Assembly (NCBI GenBank): GCA_011048835.1
Contig: DSDF01000123.1
Location: 1 to 41,261 of the forward strand
Direction of reading: 5' to 3'
DNA from: Methanoculleus sp.
GTDB lineage: Archaea; Halobacteriota; Methanomicrobia; Methanomicrobiales; Methanomicrobiaceae
Length of the DNA stretch: 41,261 bases
The notes under the pieces are model-generated. The model had not been told where the DNA came from. It searched no databases and was given only the letters and a program-made list of their open reading frames with translations. Shown piece by piece: positions 1-7,784 of the stretch. The position numbers and the translations under genes are program-made. The first letter of the stretch is position 1. The number at the start of each line of letters is the position of its first letter.

Positions 1-303
1 CGCCGGCATGCCGGCGAGCAGGAAGGTCACCCGCAGCGCCTCGTCCATCTCCTCCATTGAGATCCCCAGGTTCGGGGCTCCTGCCATCTGGGCCCGCACC
101 GCGTGGCGGTCGCGCAGCGCCGCGGCGATGCAGACAGCGATGATCTTCTTCGTCTGCTTGGAAAGGGCTCCTTCGGACCAGATCCACTGGTCGAGCCCCA
201 TGACGCCCTTGTAGAGTTCTGGATCCAGATCCTTGAGGTTCTCGAAGATCTTGGGGACTTTGCCGATCTTGTCCTCGAGGGTCCTGAGCTGTTCGTCCAT
301 CAT
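1..303 (-). CDS. Carboxymuconolactone decarboxylase/AhpD-like protein (C-terminus outside window)
   Basis: The visible 101 codons begin with tandem ATGs at 303 and 300, behind a strong GGAGGAG ribosome site, and run off the left edge. The pattern matches the CMD fold: a helix with IIAVCIAAALRD, then a His and an Ala-rich helix, then ISMEEMDEALRV. The family includes AhpD-like peroxidase partners and true decarboxylases. The usual redox CxxC of AhpD is not seen, because a single Cys lies where the pair would be, so a thiol-reductase role is doubtful. Only 3 nt separate it from the upstream desulforedoxin-like gene, so the two are surely cotranscribed. That context suggests oxygen or redox stress, which is inference. 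Confidence 0.8.
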   Translation of the reverse strand, partial: MMDEQLRTLEDKIGKVPKIFENLKDLDPELYKGVMGLDQWIWSEGALSKQTKKIIAVCIAAALRDRHAVRAQMAGAPNLGISMEEMDEALRVTFLLAGMPA

Positions 304-306
304 TGT

Positions 307-435
307 TCACTCCTCCTCCAGGATCATCGGTTCACCGCAACAGACCAGTTCGCCGCCGCCGACCACCTTGACTTCCACCACGTTGCCGCAGATCTCACAG
401 CGGTAGACCTGCCCTTCGGCCGATACATTTACCAT
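307..435 (-). CDS. Desulforedoxin-domain mini-protein
   Basis: This 42-residue protein carries Cys13-x2-Cys16 and the adjacent pair Cys32-Cys33 followed by GEPM. That is the signature of desulforedoxin and of the N-terminal domain of desulfoferrodoxin (superoxide reductase), where four Cys bind one iron. Here the domain stands alone without the catalytic superoxide reductase domain, so it is probably a small electron carrier. The start is an ATG behind GGTGAG. The stop lies 3 nt before the CMD-like gene, giving a two-gene operon. The gene is short and easily missed, but the motif is specific. Confidence 0.85.
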   Translation of the reverse strand: MVNVSAEGQVYRCEICGNVVEVKVVGGGELVCCGEPMILEEE

Positions 436-503
436 TTTTCTCACCTTCTCCTGTTTTTACGCATTCAACACTGCTCAGGGTGATATCCCGTTCTCCGCAC
501 GGG

Positions 504-737
504 TTATTTCTTCCGCTCTGGTGGATGTCTGGCGTCTTCCGGCGTCTTGATGTCGGGGCGCATGTGCGTCATGGGGAAGCAGTTATAGATCTCACATGCA
601 CAGGAAGGGCACTTTGTCAGGTCTTTGTCCACCTCGTCGATGTGGAGCTCCCGACCGCAGTCGATGCAGACGTACTTGCCGGGACCGACTTTTTCACCGG
701 CCTTCACTTTTTTCGGACTCTCTGATGTCTCTGCCAT
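504..737 (-). CDS. Small zinc ribbon protein (rubredoxin-like)
   Basis: This is a 77-residue soluble protein. A Lys/Glu-rich N-terminus is followed by CIDCGRELHID and CPSCAC, a two-knuckle CxxC...CxxC zinc ribbon, and a charged tail. I chose the ATG at 737. A longer frame continues upstream but crosses the TATA-like element at 769-778, so the short form is preferred. The family is common in methanogens and has no established function. It could bind zinc or iron and might accompany the redox genes downstream on the same strand, from which it is separated by 68 nt. Confidence 0.75.
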   Translation of the reverse strand: MAETSESPKKVKAGEKVGPGKYVCIDCGRELHIDEVDKDLTKCPSCACEIYNCFPMTHMRPDIKTPEDARHPPERKK

Positions 738-768
738 GGTTTTACCACACAGGTCATAATCCCTAGGG

Positions 769-778
769 TTATATAAAA
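769..778 (-). promoter_or_regulatory. TATA box for the zinc ribbon gene
   Basis: Read on the minus strand the element is TTTATATAAC, lying about 35 nt upstream of the ATG at 737. This fits an archaeal TBP site with a short leader. The surrounding sequence is AT-rich compared with the coding DNA on either side. Confidence 0.55.
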
Positions 779-892
779 TTATGGGCTGTATGCTCGTGTA
801 CGGCACGAATCGGCTGTGTTTCCACCATGCTGCTTCGTTTCGCCGGCAACGCAACGAAAAGGTTGATGAAGGGCTTCTGCAAATATCCACCC

Positions 893-1504
893 ATGCGGCC
901 AACGATCATTGCACTGCTCGGGAGCCCCCTCGTCGGTGGGAACACCGCGAAGCTCCTCAATGAAGCGATACGGGGTGCGGAGGATGCCGGGTGCGAGGTG
1001 GAGAAGGTGGTCGTACCGCACCTGAAGTTCCGGCCCTGTATGGAGATCTTGCACTGCGTGGAGCACGAGACCTGCCGGATGCAGGATGATGTGACCCCCT
1101 TTTACGAGAAGTTCCGGGAGATGGACGGGCTGATCATCGCCGCCCCCATCATGACCATGGGCATTCCCGGGGCCCTGAAATCGTTCATGGACCGCTTCCA
1201 GGTCTACTATATGGCCAAGTACGAGCGAAAGCAGTCCTTCATCCCCCCCGACCACCGTGCCGTGCGCCGGATGCTGTTTCTCTCTATCGGCGGGATGGAC
1301 ATCCCGAACGACTTCGACGGGGCGCTGCTCACCGTGAAAGCGTTCGGCGAGATCATCGACTGCCCCCTGTGGGACACCGTGCTCAGGAACGACATGGACA
1401 CCATCAAGGACATCACCACCCGCCCCGAGGTGATGGAGGAGGCGTACGGAAAGGCACAAGAGATGTGTACGCTCATCGGGAAGGATAGGGCGCGAAAGGA
1501 GTGA
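893..1504 (+). CDS. Iron-sulfur flavoprotein-like / NADPH-dependent FMN reductase family protein
   Basis: The 203-residue product starts like an FMN reductase (IIALLGSPLVGGNTAKLL, the phosphate-binding loop) and contains the flavodoxin-fold stretch DGLIIAAPIMTMGIPGALKSFMDR. Methanogen Isf proteins carry a compact CxxCxxC...C cluster motif in this position. Here Cys49, Cys55 and Cys61 are present, but the residue expected to be the second Cys (position 52) is Ile. An intact 4Fe-4S cluster is therefore uncertain. The ATG at 893 is preferred over upstream in-frame ATGs because the family motif starts directly after it. It probably reduces a small acceptor such as a quinone, flavin or peroxide; the substrate is unknown. 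Confidence 0.75.
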   Translation: MRPTIIALLGSPLVGGNTAKLLNEAIRGAEDAGCEVEKVVVPHLKFRPCMEILHCVEHETCRMQDDVTPFYEKFREMDGLIIAAPIMTMGIPGALKSFMDRFQVYYMAKYERKQSFIPPDHRAVRRMLFLSIGGMDIPNDFDGALLTVKAFGEIIDCPLWDTVLRNDMDTIKDITTRPEVMEEAYGKAQEMCTLIGKDRARKE

Positions 1505-1512
1505 CCGCCCGC

Positions 1513-2175
1513 CTACAGGACCCCCCGTTCCTTCAGGCTCACGTGGCCCTTCTTTCCCACGATGAGGTGGTCGAGGACCCGGATGCCAAGGATCGATCCC
1601 GCCTCCGCCAGCTGCCGGGTGATCTCGAGGTCCTGGGCGCTCGGCTCTGGGTTGCCCGAAGGGTGGTTGTGGACGAAGATCACCGAGGCGGCGCGGTCGG
1701 TGATGGCGTCGGCGTAGACTTCCCGGGGGTGGACCGGGCTGTGGTTGAGCAGGCCCTTTGTGATTACCCGTTTTTCGATGAGTTCGCCTGCCCCGTTGAG
1801 GGTGAGGCAGAGGAAGTACTCCTGCTGTTTGTCCAGAAGATTTGAGACGAGGGGGAGGATGTCCTGCGGCCCGGTGATCTTCGCCGCGTCCTCGGCGATG
1901 AGATAGCGGCGGGCCAGCTCGAACCCTGCCATGATCTGGCAGGCCTTGGTCTCGCCGATCCCCTCCATGCAGGTGAGGTCCCCGACGGCGAGCCCGCTTC
2001 CCTGTTCCTTCAGGACGTTCATGATATCGCCTGCAACCTGATAGACATCGCGCCCCTTCGTGCCCTTGCCGATGATCGCCGCGATCAGCTCCCGGTCCGA
2101 GAGTGCTGCCGGCCCTTTCTTGGTGAGCTTTTCCCGGGGGCGGTCGATTTTCGGGACATCCCGCATCCGTCTCAT
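1513..2175 (-). CDS. radC: RadC family protein (JAMM/MPN+ domain)
   Basis: The 220-residue protein has the RadC layout. It begins with RPREKL and LSDREL, then a helix-hairpin-helix (MEGIGETKACQI, about 70-81) and a C-terminal JAMM metalloprotease-like motif HNHPSG with a downstream Asp (about 169-182). RadC proteins were named for DNA repair, but their biochemical role is unresolved; the JAMM site suggests a zinc hydrolase. In-frame starts exist at 2199 (GTG), 2175 and 2166 (both ATG). I favour 2175 because the conserved N-terminus follows directly, though 2166 is equally plausible. It is convergent with the flavoprotein gene, 8 nt apart. Confidence 0.88.
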   Translation of the reverse strand: MRRMRDVPKIDRPREKLTKKGPAALSDRELIAAIIGKGTKGRDVYQVAGDIMNVLKEQGSGLAVGDLTCMEGIGETKACQIMAGFELARRYLIAEDAAKITGPQDILPLVSNLLDKQQEYFLCLTLNGAGELIEKRVITKGLLNHSPVHPREVYADAITDRAASVIFVHNHPSGNPEPSAQDLEITRQLAEAGSILGIRVLDHLIVGKKGHVSLKERGVL

Positions 2176-2245
2176 GGTCTCGCATGATCCATTGGCCACA
2201 GGATGCTATAGCGCTGTTGATTTGCGCTTTTTGCTATCGACATCA

Positions 2246-2255
2246 CCTTTTATCT
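2246..2255 (+). promoter_or_regulatory. TATA-like element of the rubrerythrin gene
   Basis: CCTTTTATCT lies about 29 nt before the rubrerythrin ATG at 2279. No convincing Shine-Dalgarno sequence precedes the ATG, so the transcript may be leaderless or nearly so. Confidence 0.45.
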
Positions 2256-2278
2256 GGCATGGCGTGAAGGTTCTGTGC

Positions 2279-2782
2279 ATGAGCGATACACAGGAGAACC
2301 TCATGGACGCGTTCGCGGGCGAGTCGCAGGCGAACAGGAAATACGCCGTATTCGCGGAAAAAGCAGACGCGGAGGATTTCCCGAACGTAGCCCGCGTGTT
2401 CCGGGCCGCCTCGGAGGCCGAGGCGATCCACGCAAAGCGCCTCCTCTTCGTCCTCCAGGCGATCAAATCCACCGAGGAGAACCTCGCCGCCTCGATCGAG
2501 GGCGAGACCGATGAGTTCACCACCATGTACCCCGCCTTCATCGAGCAGGCGGAGACGGAGAACCAGCCGGAGGCGGCGAAGGTCTTCCGGCATGCCATGG
2601 GTGCGGAAAAGGTGCATGCGCAGCGCTATACCCGGGCGCTCGAGGCGGTCAGGCAGGAGAAGGACCTCGATCTCAGTGCAGTCTATCTCTGTCCTGTCTG
2701 CGGCAACGTGGAACTGGACGAGGTGCCGGAAAACTGCCCGATCTGCAATGTGCCGGGCCGGATGTTCCGGGAAGTCGGGTAA
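2279..2782 (+). CDS. rbr: Rubrerythrin
   Basis: The 167-residue product has an N-terminal ferritin-like four-helix domain with two ExxH motifs (E48-x2-H51 and E110-x2-H113) and other acidic ligands such as E15, forming a diiron site. A C-terminal rubredoxin domain follows, with CPVCG (138-142) and CPIC (153-156). Rubrerythrins in strict anaerobes reduce hydrogen peroxide in the cytoplasm, taking electrons through rubredoxin-type carriers. The ATG at 2279 is chosen because the family starts at this point; the open frame extends further upstream across the promoter. The gene sits just before the glutaredoxin-thioredoxin reductase fusion, supporting a peroxide-defence locus. Confidence 0.93.
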   Translation: MSDTQENLMDAFAGESQANRKYAVFAEKADAEDFPNVARVFRAASEAEAIHAKRLLFVLQAIKSTEENLAASIEGETDEFTTMYPAFIEQAETENQPEAAKVFRHAMGAEKVHAQRYTRALEAVRQEKDLDLSAVYLCPVCGNVELDEVPENCPICNVPGRMFREVG

Positions 2783-2838
2783 ACGACGCAGCGGTCTCTC
2801 TGCCCCCCACCTTTGTCCGCCGGGGTGCATCCCGACAC

Positions 2839-2848
2839 GCATAAATAG
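2839..2848 (+). promoter_or_regulatory. TATA box of the glutaredoxin-reductase fusion gene
   Basis: GCATAAATAG lies about 30 nt before the ATG at 2873. No ribosome-binding sequence lies between them, so a leaderless transcript is likely. Confidence 0.5.
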
Positions 2849-2872
2849 CAGCGTCCAGATACCCTCGCAAAT

Positions 2873-4027
2873 ATGCCAGAAGTGAGGGTGTACTCCACCC
2901 GGGGGTGCCAGTACTGCCGTATGGTCAAGGCCTTGCTCGACAGGCTGGGTGTCGCATACGAGGACATCGACGTCGGAGCGGACCCTGCGAAAGCTGCAGA
3001 GATGATCGAGCTCTCCGGCCAGTTCGCCGTGCCGGTGACGGCGGTGGGCGGCGAGATCATCGTGGGCTATGACGCGAAGCGTCTCAATGAACTCTTCGGC
3101 AGCGAACAACGGGGCGACCTGTATGATGTCATCATCATCGGCGGCGGGCCCGCTGGGCTGACCGCGGGGATGTACGTGGCGCGCAAGAACATGCGGGGCA
3201 TTCTCCTCACCGAGAACATCGGCGGGCAGGCGACAGAGTCCTGGGCCATCGAGAACTACATGGGCTACCGAATGGTCACCGGGCAGGAACTGATCGCCAA
3301 GTTCGAGGAGCAGGTGCGGGAGCTCCACCTGCACATCGAGCTGGACAGCGTCACCTCGGTCGTCAAAGAAGGCACGCTCTTCCGGGTGGACACCGTCTCC
3401 GAGCAGACCTTCACCGGCAAAAGCCTCATCCTCTGTTCCGGGGTGCGCCCCCGCTGGCTCGGCCTCGAAAACGAGGAGAAGTTCATCGGGCACGGCGAGA
3501 GCGTCTGCTCCACCTGCGACGGTCCCCTCTTCCGGGGCAAGGTGGTGGCCATCGTCGGCGGCGGCAACTACGCCCTCACCACCGCCATCGAGATGAGCGA
3601 TATCGCGAAAGCGGTCTACCTGATCGTGCGCAGCACGATCAAGGCGGACGAGGTGTACCTCAAGCCCTACCGGGAGAAGGACACCATCACCACCTACCAA
3701 AACTACGTGGTCTCCGCGCTCCACGGTGACCGGTTCCTGGAGGCGATCACCATCCGCGAGCGGGATTCAGGCGAGGAGATCGAACTGCCGGTGGACGGGC
3801 TCTTCCTCTCCATCGGCCACGAGCCCAACACCGGGTTTTTGGACGGGCTGGTCGAGCTCAACGAGGCGGGGGAAGTGGTGGTGGACCAAAACTGCCACAC
3901 CAGCGAGCCGGGCGTCTTCGCCGCCGGTGACATCACCAGCATCAACGGCAAGCAGGTGGTCATCGCCTGCGGCGAGGGGGCGAAGGCGGCGCTCGAGGCC
4001 TACGCCTACGTGATGAAGCAGGAATAA
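2873..4027 (+). CDS. Glutaredoxin-thioredoxin reductase (AhpF-like) fusion protein
   Basis: This 384-residue protein joins two redox modules. Residues 1-75 form a glutaredoxin/NrdH-like domain with the dithiol CQYC (C12, C15) and a cis-Pro loop (AVPV, near 54). Residues 84-384 form a thioredoxin-reductase-type flavoprotein with the FAD motif GGGPAG (90-95), the disulfide centre CSTCDG (C212, C215) and an NAD(P)-type glycine motif GGGN (229-232). The layout resembles AhpF, which uses an N-terminal thioredoxin-like domain to pass electrons from flavin to a peroxidase. The likely role is NAD(P)H- or F420-linked reduction of a peroxiredoxin or other disulfide; the electron donor is not decided by sequence. 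The rubrerythrin gene lies 90 nt upstream. Confidence 0.9.
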   Translation: MPEVRVYSTRGCQYCRMVKALLDRLGVAYEDIDVGADPAKAAEMIELSGQFAVPVTAVGGEIIVGYDAKRLNELFGSEQRGDLYDVIIIGGGPAGLTAGMYVARKNMRGILLTENIGGQATESWAIENYMGYRMVTGQELIAKFEEQVRELHLHIELDSVTSVVKEGTLFRVDTVSEQTFTGKSLILCSGVRPRWLGLENEEKFIGHGESVCSTCDGPLFRGKVVAIVGGGNYALTTAIEMSDIAKAVYLIVRSTIKADEVYLKPYREKDTITTYQNYVVSALHGDRFLEAITIRERDSGEEIELPVDGLFLSIGHEPNTGFLDGLVELNEAGEVVVDQNCHTSEPGVFAAGDITSINGKQVVIACGEGAKAALEAYAYVMKQE

Positions 4028-4126
4028 CCTCGAAAAACGGGGTGCGGTGGGTGGGTTGCACCAGCGCACCGAATCCACCCCTCCCCGGCAATGCTTTTTG
4101 TGCCCTGCCCGCCCACCTGAGAGGTA

Positions 4127-4720
4127 ATGGCAACCGATCGGGTGCTGCTCCTGCTCCTTGCGGGAGTGCTGGGCGTGCTGGCGGCAACCTTTGCCTGCGG
4201 CTGTGCTGGCGGCGGAGTGCAGCCGCTCATCGACGACCTCTCTTCGGATGACGCGGCCACCCAGAAGGCGGCGGCGGAACAGCTGGCCGACATCGGCACC
4301 CCCGCCGTCGAGCCCCTCATCGGGGTGTTCTCCTCCGGCGACCAGAGCGCCTCCCTGTGGGCGGCGGTCGCCCTCTGCGAGATCGGCGATGAGTCCATCG
4401 CTCCTCTGATCGATAGGCTCGGGGCGCCGGGCACGGAGGAGCGGATGTGGGCGGCAAATACCCTCGCCTGCATCGGCAGGCCTGCGATCCTGCCGCTGAT
4501 CAGCGAGGTGGAGACCGGGACGGCGGCCTCGAAGGAGTCGGCACAGGTGGCGCTGATCAAGATAGGCGCCGATGCGGTGCCGATCATCGAGCAGCGCATG
4601 GCGGTGGTGGACGCGGAGCAGAAGGCAGTCTACCAATCCCTGCTCCAGTCGATCTACCTCACGGAGCAGCTGCGGGCGGGGAACGCGATCGGGAATACGA
4701 CGGGGATGACGAGCGGATAG
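4127..4720 (+). CDS. Exported HEAT-repeat (PBS lyase-like) protein
   Basis: A hydrophobic N-terminal segment (residues 6-23) ends in ACGCAGGG, so the protein is exported and could be lipid-anchored at Cys24 or Cys26. The residue three before either Cys is not the usual Leu, so the lipobox is atypical. The remainder is four or so repeats of about 31 residues (for example GTPAVEPLIGVF, WAAVALCEIGDESIAPLI, WAANTLACIGRPAILPLI), a helical scaffold that usually mediates protein binding. The start ATG follows GAGAGGTA. No enzyme function is implied. A cytoplasmic paralogue without the leader lies at 34215-34589. Confidence 0.8.
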   Translation: MATDRVLLLLLAGVLGVLAATFACGCAGGGVQPLIDDLSSDDAATQKAAAEQLADIGTPAVEPLIGVFSSGDQSASLWAAVALCEIGDESIAPLIDRLGAPGTEERMWAANTLACIGRPAILPLISEVETGTAASKESAQVALIKIGADAVPIIEQRMAVVDAEQKAVYQSLLQSIYLTEQLRAGNAIGNTTGMTSG

Positions 4721-4918
4721 GGAGCGGGGCAGGGGACGGACCGGCGGCTGTGTGCCGCCGTCTCGTCCTCCCCCGATGAGCGCTCCAGATGCATCGCACA
4801 TTCCCTACGAATAAATATCGGTCCTTATTACAAACTATTGTCCCCTATAGTTTATTTTAGAAATCAATATTTGTTGAGCCCTCGAACATCTTCCGCAAGA
4901 CTGTCTGCGGAGAGATGG

Positions 4919-5347
4919 ATGGGTAGCGGTTCCGTGTTTTTCGGGCAGCGTTCTGGCAGGATAATGTTCCTCCAGCTCCGGCTGCAGGGGCTCTTCGAGA
5001 AGGTCCGGCGCTTCAAACCGAAACGAATCTGGGAGAAATATCAGCAGATCTGTTATATATACGGACGAAGTCTCGATCGCAAGGAATACCCCGAGATCGC
5101 AAAGATGATCTACCAGGCGGACATGGAGATGACGCCGGGGCTGTTCCTCTCACTGCTCACCATGAGCGCGTTGCTCTGCTCGACGCTGGCCTTTTTCGTC
5201 TTCTGGTTGCCTTTGCGGCACGGGATCATGTCGGGGAATGGTGGCCGGCAGCCTCTCCCCGGCAGGATTACGCATGTAGAGTGCGATATAGCTCCCCTTT
5301 CCCCGACGAGGGGTCAATCGTACAGCCGGCCTTCTTCGGTCTCCTGA
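4919..5347 (+). pseudogene. Remnant of a type II secretion F / TadC-like membrane protein
   Basis: The readable part, from about 4964, runs FEKVRRFKPKRIWEKY, then YGRSLDRKEYPEIAKMIYQAD, then MTPGLFLSLLTMSALLCSTLAFFVFW. This resembles the N-terminus of archaeal type II secretion F/FlaJ-like proteins: an amphipathic region, then EY and QADM motifs, then a first membrane helix. After about residue 115 the reading becomes unrelated (Arg/Pro/Ser-rich) and stops at 5347. Full-length family members have several hundred residues, and the partner ATPase gene is absent. I read it as a truncated, decayed copy. Family assignment is moderate. Confidence 0.5.
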
Positions 5348-5832
5348 GAATGGCATCGGAAGGGATCAGGGGGGAGGTATTTCATCCCTCGGCCTCGATC
5401 ACCGAGGCGGACCTCTGGGGGGGTGAGCACCGGCTCGAGATCCTGCACCATGTCAGGAGCCCGGGCATGTTCGTAGACGAGATCGATCCCCTCCCTGCCG
5501 GTGTTCCAGCGGAGAGGGGACTCGCAGGAGGGGCAGGTGGTGGCGACGATCTCCGCACCCGGTCTTTTCGTTCTCCTCGTCGCAGAGCCTGAAGCCGCAC
5601 ATCCACTGGAGTTCGCCGTCGCGCCCGGGGGAAGTGAATTTCTCTCTCCATGGCGTTCGTGAGGCTATCGGGAGAACAGATTGGTATATACGGGGAATCA
5701 AGATAGATCCCCCGTATCCTTCTCATCCGCTGTGCTGCGGTATCGTATCGGGGCCCTCATCCCAGGTACGGGTAGATCGGTTCCAGCTCCCGGTACCCGA
5801 CCAGCCGTCCCGCGGCCCGCATAGAGGAGATC
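5348..5832. other. Region without an intact gene (decayed sequence)
   Basis: No complete gene can be supported here. The minus strand holds a frameshifted Fe-S oxidoreductase tail (listed separately). A short minus-strand reading at about 5757-5820 (RLVGYRELEPIYPYLG, then stop) looks like a natural protein end that I cannot assign. Frames are interrupted on both strands, which fits loss of function. Confidence 0.5.
5380..5638 (-). pseudogene. Frameshifted C-terminal fragment of a CCG-type Fe-S oxidoreductase (TfrB/HdrD-like)
   Basis: On the minus strand a reading with SPGRDGELQW, MCGFRLCDEENEKTG and, after a one-base shift near 5557, AEIVATTCPSCESPL reproduces the end of a cysteine-rich CCG domain. 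The nucleotide sequence of this stretch is closely similar to the matching part of tfrB (around 6430-6480), where the same words are in one frame (DEEIRKTG then AEIVVTICPFCEF). The extra base breaks the frame, and no start or upstream domains remain. It may be a partial duplicate of tfrB or a remnant of a related oxidoreductase. Confidence 0.6.
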
Positions 5833-6183
5833 CTAGTACCGCCCGGTCTCGATTGCGGCATGGCCGAGCTCCCTCATCGAGAGAGGAAGGAGCTTGACGA
5901 TCCCGACCCTGCCGGCAAGGGACTGGGATATCCGCTCCATCATCAGGAAATTCTGGGAGCCGGTGAGGATGAACCGCCCCGGCTTCGTGTGCCTGTCCAG
6001 GACACCCTGGAGATACGAAAACAGCTCCGGGACCCTCTGCACCTCATCAAAAACCGCCCCGGTCCCTTCGTACTGTGCGAGAAAGCTGCGCGGATCCTCC
6101 TCGGCGAAGGCGCGGGTGTCAGGGTCTTCCAGATGCCTCCCCGCTCTGGGGAGCGACAGCATCGGGCTCATGCCGAACATCAT
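5833..6183 (-). pseudogene. Truncated AAA ATPase (DUF4143-type) lacking its P-loop
   Basis: The 116-residue reading contains the middle of a bacterial/archaeal DUF4143-type ATPase: LEDPDTRAFAEEDPRSFL, the Walker B region VFDEVQRVPELFSYLQGV, the sensor motif FILTGSQNFLMMERISQSL and AGRVGIVKLLPLSM. The Walker A part that should precede it is missing, as is the C-terminal DUF4143 domain of roughly 200 residues. A stop follows GRY. These ATPases are often in antitoxin-like or mobile accessory contexts, and truncated copies are common. It cannot bind ATP as encoded. Confidence 0.8.
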
Positions 6184-6317
6184 CGCCGATGGACAGAGAC
6201 CAGCGCCTGCGAGCGTGGAACGAAAACGCTCCGCTGATTGCAGGGATCACCGGACTTCCTGCCGGAAGATCGAAAAATCGCGGATGGGTTCTTTCAGGAG
6301 AGACGGTATGGCGGGTC

Positions 6318-7784
6318 TCAGTGCCCCTTCCGCCTATCCTTTTCCCTATATCCCTCGAGCAGCACCGAGCAGATGTTCTTCACGGGCCGGTCGGTGTTTT
6401 CGCTGATGTGGAACTCGCAGAAGGGGCAGATGGTGACCACGATCTCCGCCCCGGTCTTCCGGATCTCCTCGTCGCGGAGCTTACCGAGCGCCGCCGCCTC
6501 CTCGGGCAGCCCGGAGCGCACGCCCCCGCCGGCGCCGCAGCACTGGTTGGGCATCTCCACAAACTCTTTCACCGCCATGCGCAGGAGCTCGCGGGGCTGC
6601 GCGGAGATCCCCTGGCCGCGCAGCAGGTGGCAGGGATCGTGGTAGGTGGCCCGGAGGTCGAGCTTCGCCGGGGGCTCGATGCCGTACTCGGTGAGGATCT
6701 CGGAGACGTCTTTGACCTCGAAGGGCGTGTCGTAGTCGTTTTTCAGGGTGGAGCCGCAGCCGGCGCACATGGTCATCACCGTCGCGATGCCCCGGCTCTC
6801 GAACGCTGCGATGTTCTTTTTCTTCAGGGCCTCGAGCACCCATGTCTGCCCGGTCCGGATCAGGGGGGATCCGCAGCAGACCTGGTCGTGGGGCACGATC
6901 ACCCGGATGCCGTTCCGTTTCATGACCTCGATCATGTCGAGCGCGTTCTGCGGCACCCGGCCGTTGTACATGCAGCCCACGAAGAACCCCACCTCGCCCC
7001 GCACCGGCGCGTCGGGCTCGATCACCTCGGGCACCTGCTCCAGGAAGGTCGCTTCGGTGCGCACCACGCTCCTCCCCGTGTCCCGGACCAGGTTGGCCAC
7101 CTCGACGTGGCGGGGGAGGGTGAGGCCCTTGCGGTTGGCGATCTCCCGCAGCTTCTCGATAGCCTTGCCCGGAGTCCGGATCTCTTTCGGGCAGACCTGC
7201 ACGCAGCGCTGGCAGGTGGTGCAGGTAAACAACCCCTCCTCGATGGCCTTCTCGATGCGGTCGTCGGTGCACCGGGGGTCGAGAGCGATGCGCATCTCCT
7301 GGCGCATGTGGGTGGGGCCCAGGAACTCGGCCACCTTGATGGCCGGGCACTCCGAGACGCAGGAGAGGCACTCGATGCAGTCCCGCAGGGGTTTGATGGC
7401 CTCGATCTCCTCCTTTGTGGGGAGCTGTGCGTCGGCGGCGGTGGCGGGGGCGGCGAGCCGGTCCAGCAGCGGGGCGAGGTCGACGGTGAGGTCTTTGATC
7501 ACCGGCAGGTTCAGGGGCTCGACGGTCATCCCGTCCTCGGCCTCCTTCATGCAGGCGAGCGCCGGCTCGCCGTTGACCCGCACCGCACAGCTGCCGCACT
7601 GGCCCGACCCGCAACAGTAGCGGTAGGAGAGCGAAGGGTCGAGGTCGTCGTGGATGGCGTGGAGGACGTGGAGCACCCGCGCCCCCTCGTTCGCGTCCAC
7701 GGTGTAGGTCTCGTAGCGGGGTGCGTCATCGGTGGCGGGGTCATAGCGGGAGACCCGCACGGTGAGGGGCTTTGTTTTGTTCAT
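6318..7784 (-). CDS. tfrB: CoM/CoB-dependent fumarate reductase subunit B (thiol:fumarate reductase)
   Basis: The 488-residue iron-sulfur subunit starts with a plant-type 2Fe-2S domain (C58, C63, C66, C78). Two 4Fe-4S motifs follow (CIECLSCVSECP at 136-147 and CTTCQRCVQVCP at 188-199), then two CCG cysteine domains in the C-terminal half (CCGSPL and CCGAGGG). The CCG domains are those of heterodisulfide reductase HdrD-type proteins and mark this as methanogen TfrB rather than an ordinary succinate dehydrogenase B. With TfrA it oxidises coenzyme M and coenzyme B to the heterodisulfide and reduces fumarate to succinate for biosynthesis. Its ATG overlaps the tfrA stop (ATGA), indicating coupled translation. 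Confidence 0.93.
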   Translation of the reverse strand: MNKTKPLTVRVSRYDPATDDAPRYETYTVDANEGARVLHVLHAIHDDLDPSLSYRYCCGSGQCGSCAVRVNGEPALACMKEAEDGMTVEPLNLPVIKDLTVDLAPLLDRLAAPATAADAQLPTKEEIEAIKPLRDCIECLSCVSECPAIKVAEFLGPTHMRQEMRIALDPRCTDDRIEKAIEEGLFTCTTCQRCVQVCPKEIRTPGKAIEKLREIANRKGLTLPRHVEVANLVRDTGRSVVRTEATFLEQVPEVIEPDAPVRGEVGFFVGCMYNGRVPQNALDMIEVMKRNGIRVIVPHDQVCCGSPLIRTGQTWVLEALKKKNIAAFESRGIATVMTMCAGCGSTLKNDYDTPFEVKDVSEILTEYGIEPPAKLDLRATYHDPCHLLRGQGISAQPRELLRMAVKEFVEMPNQCCGAGGGVRSGLPEEAAALGKLRDEEIRKTGAEIVVTICPFCEFHISENTDRPVKNICSVLLEGYREKDRRKGH

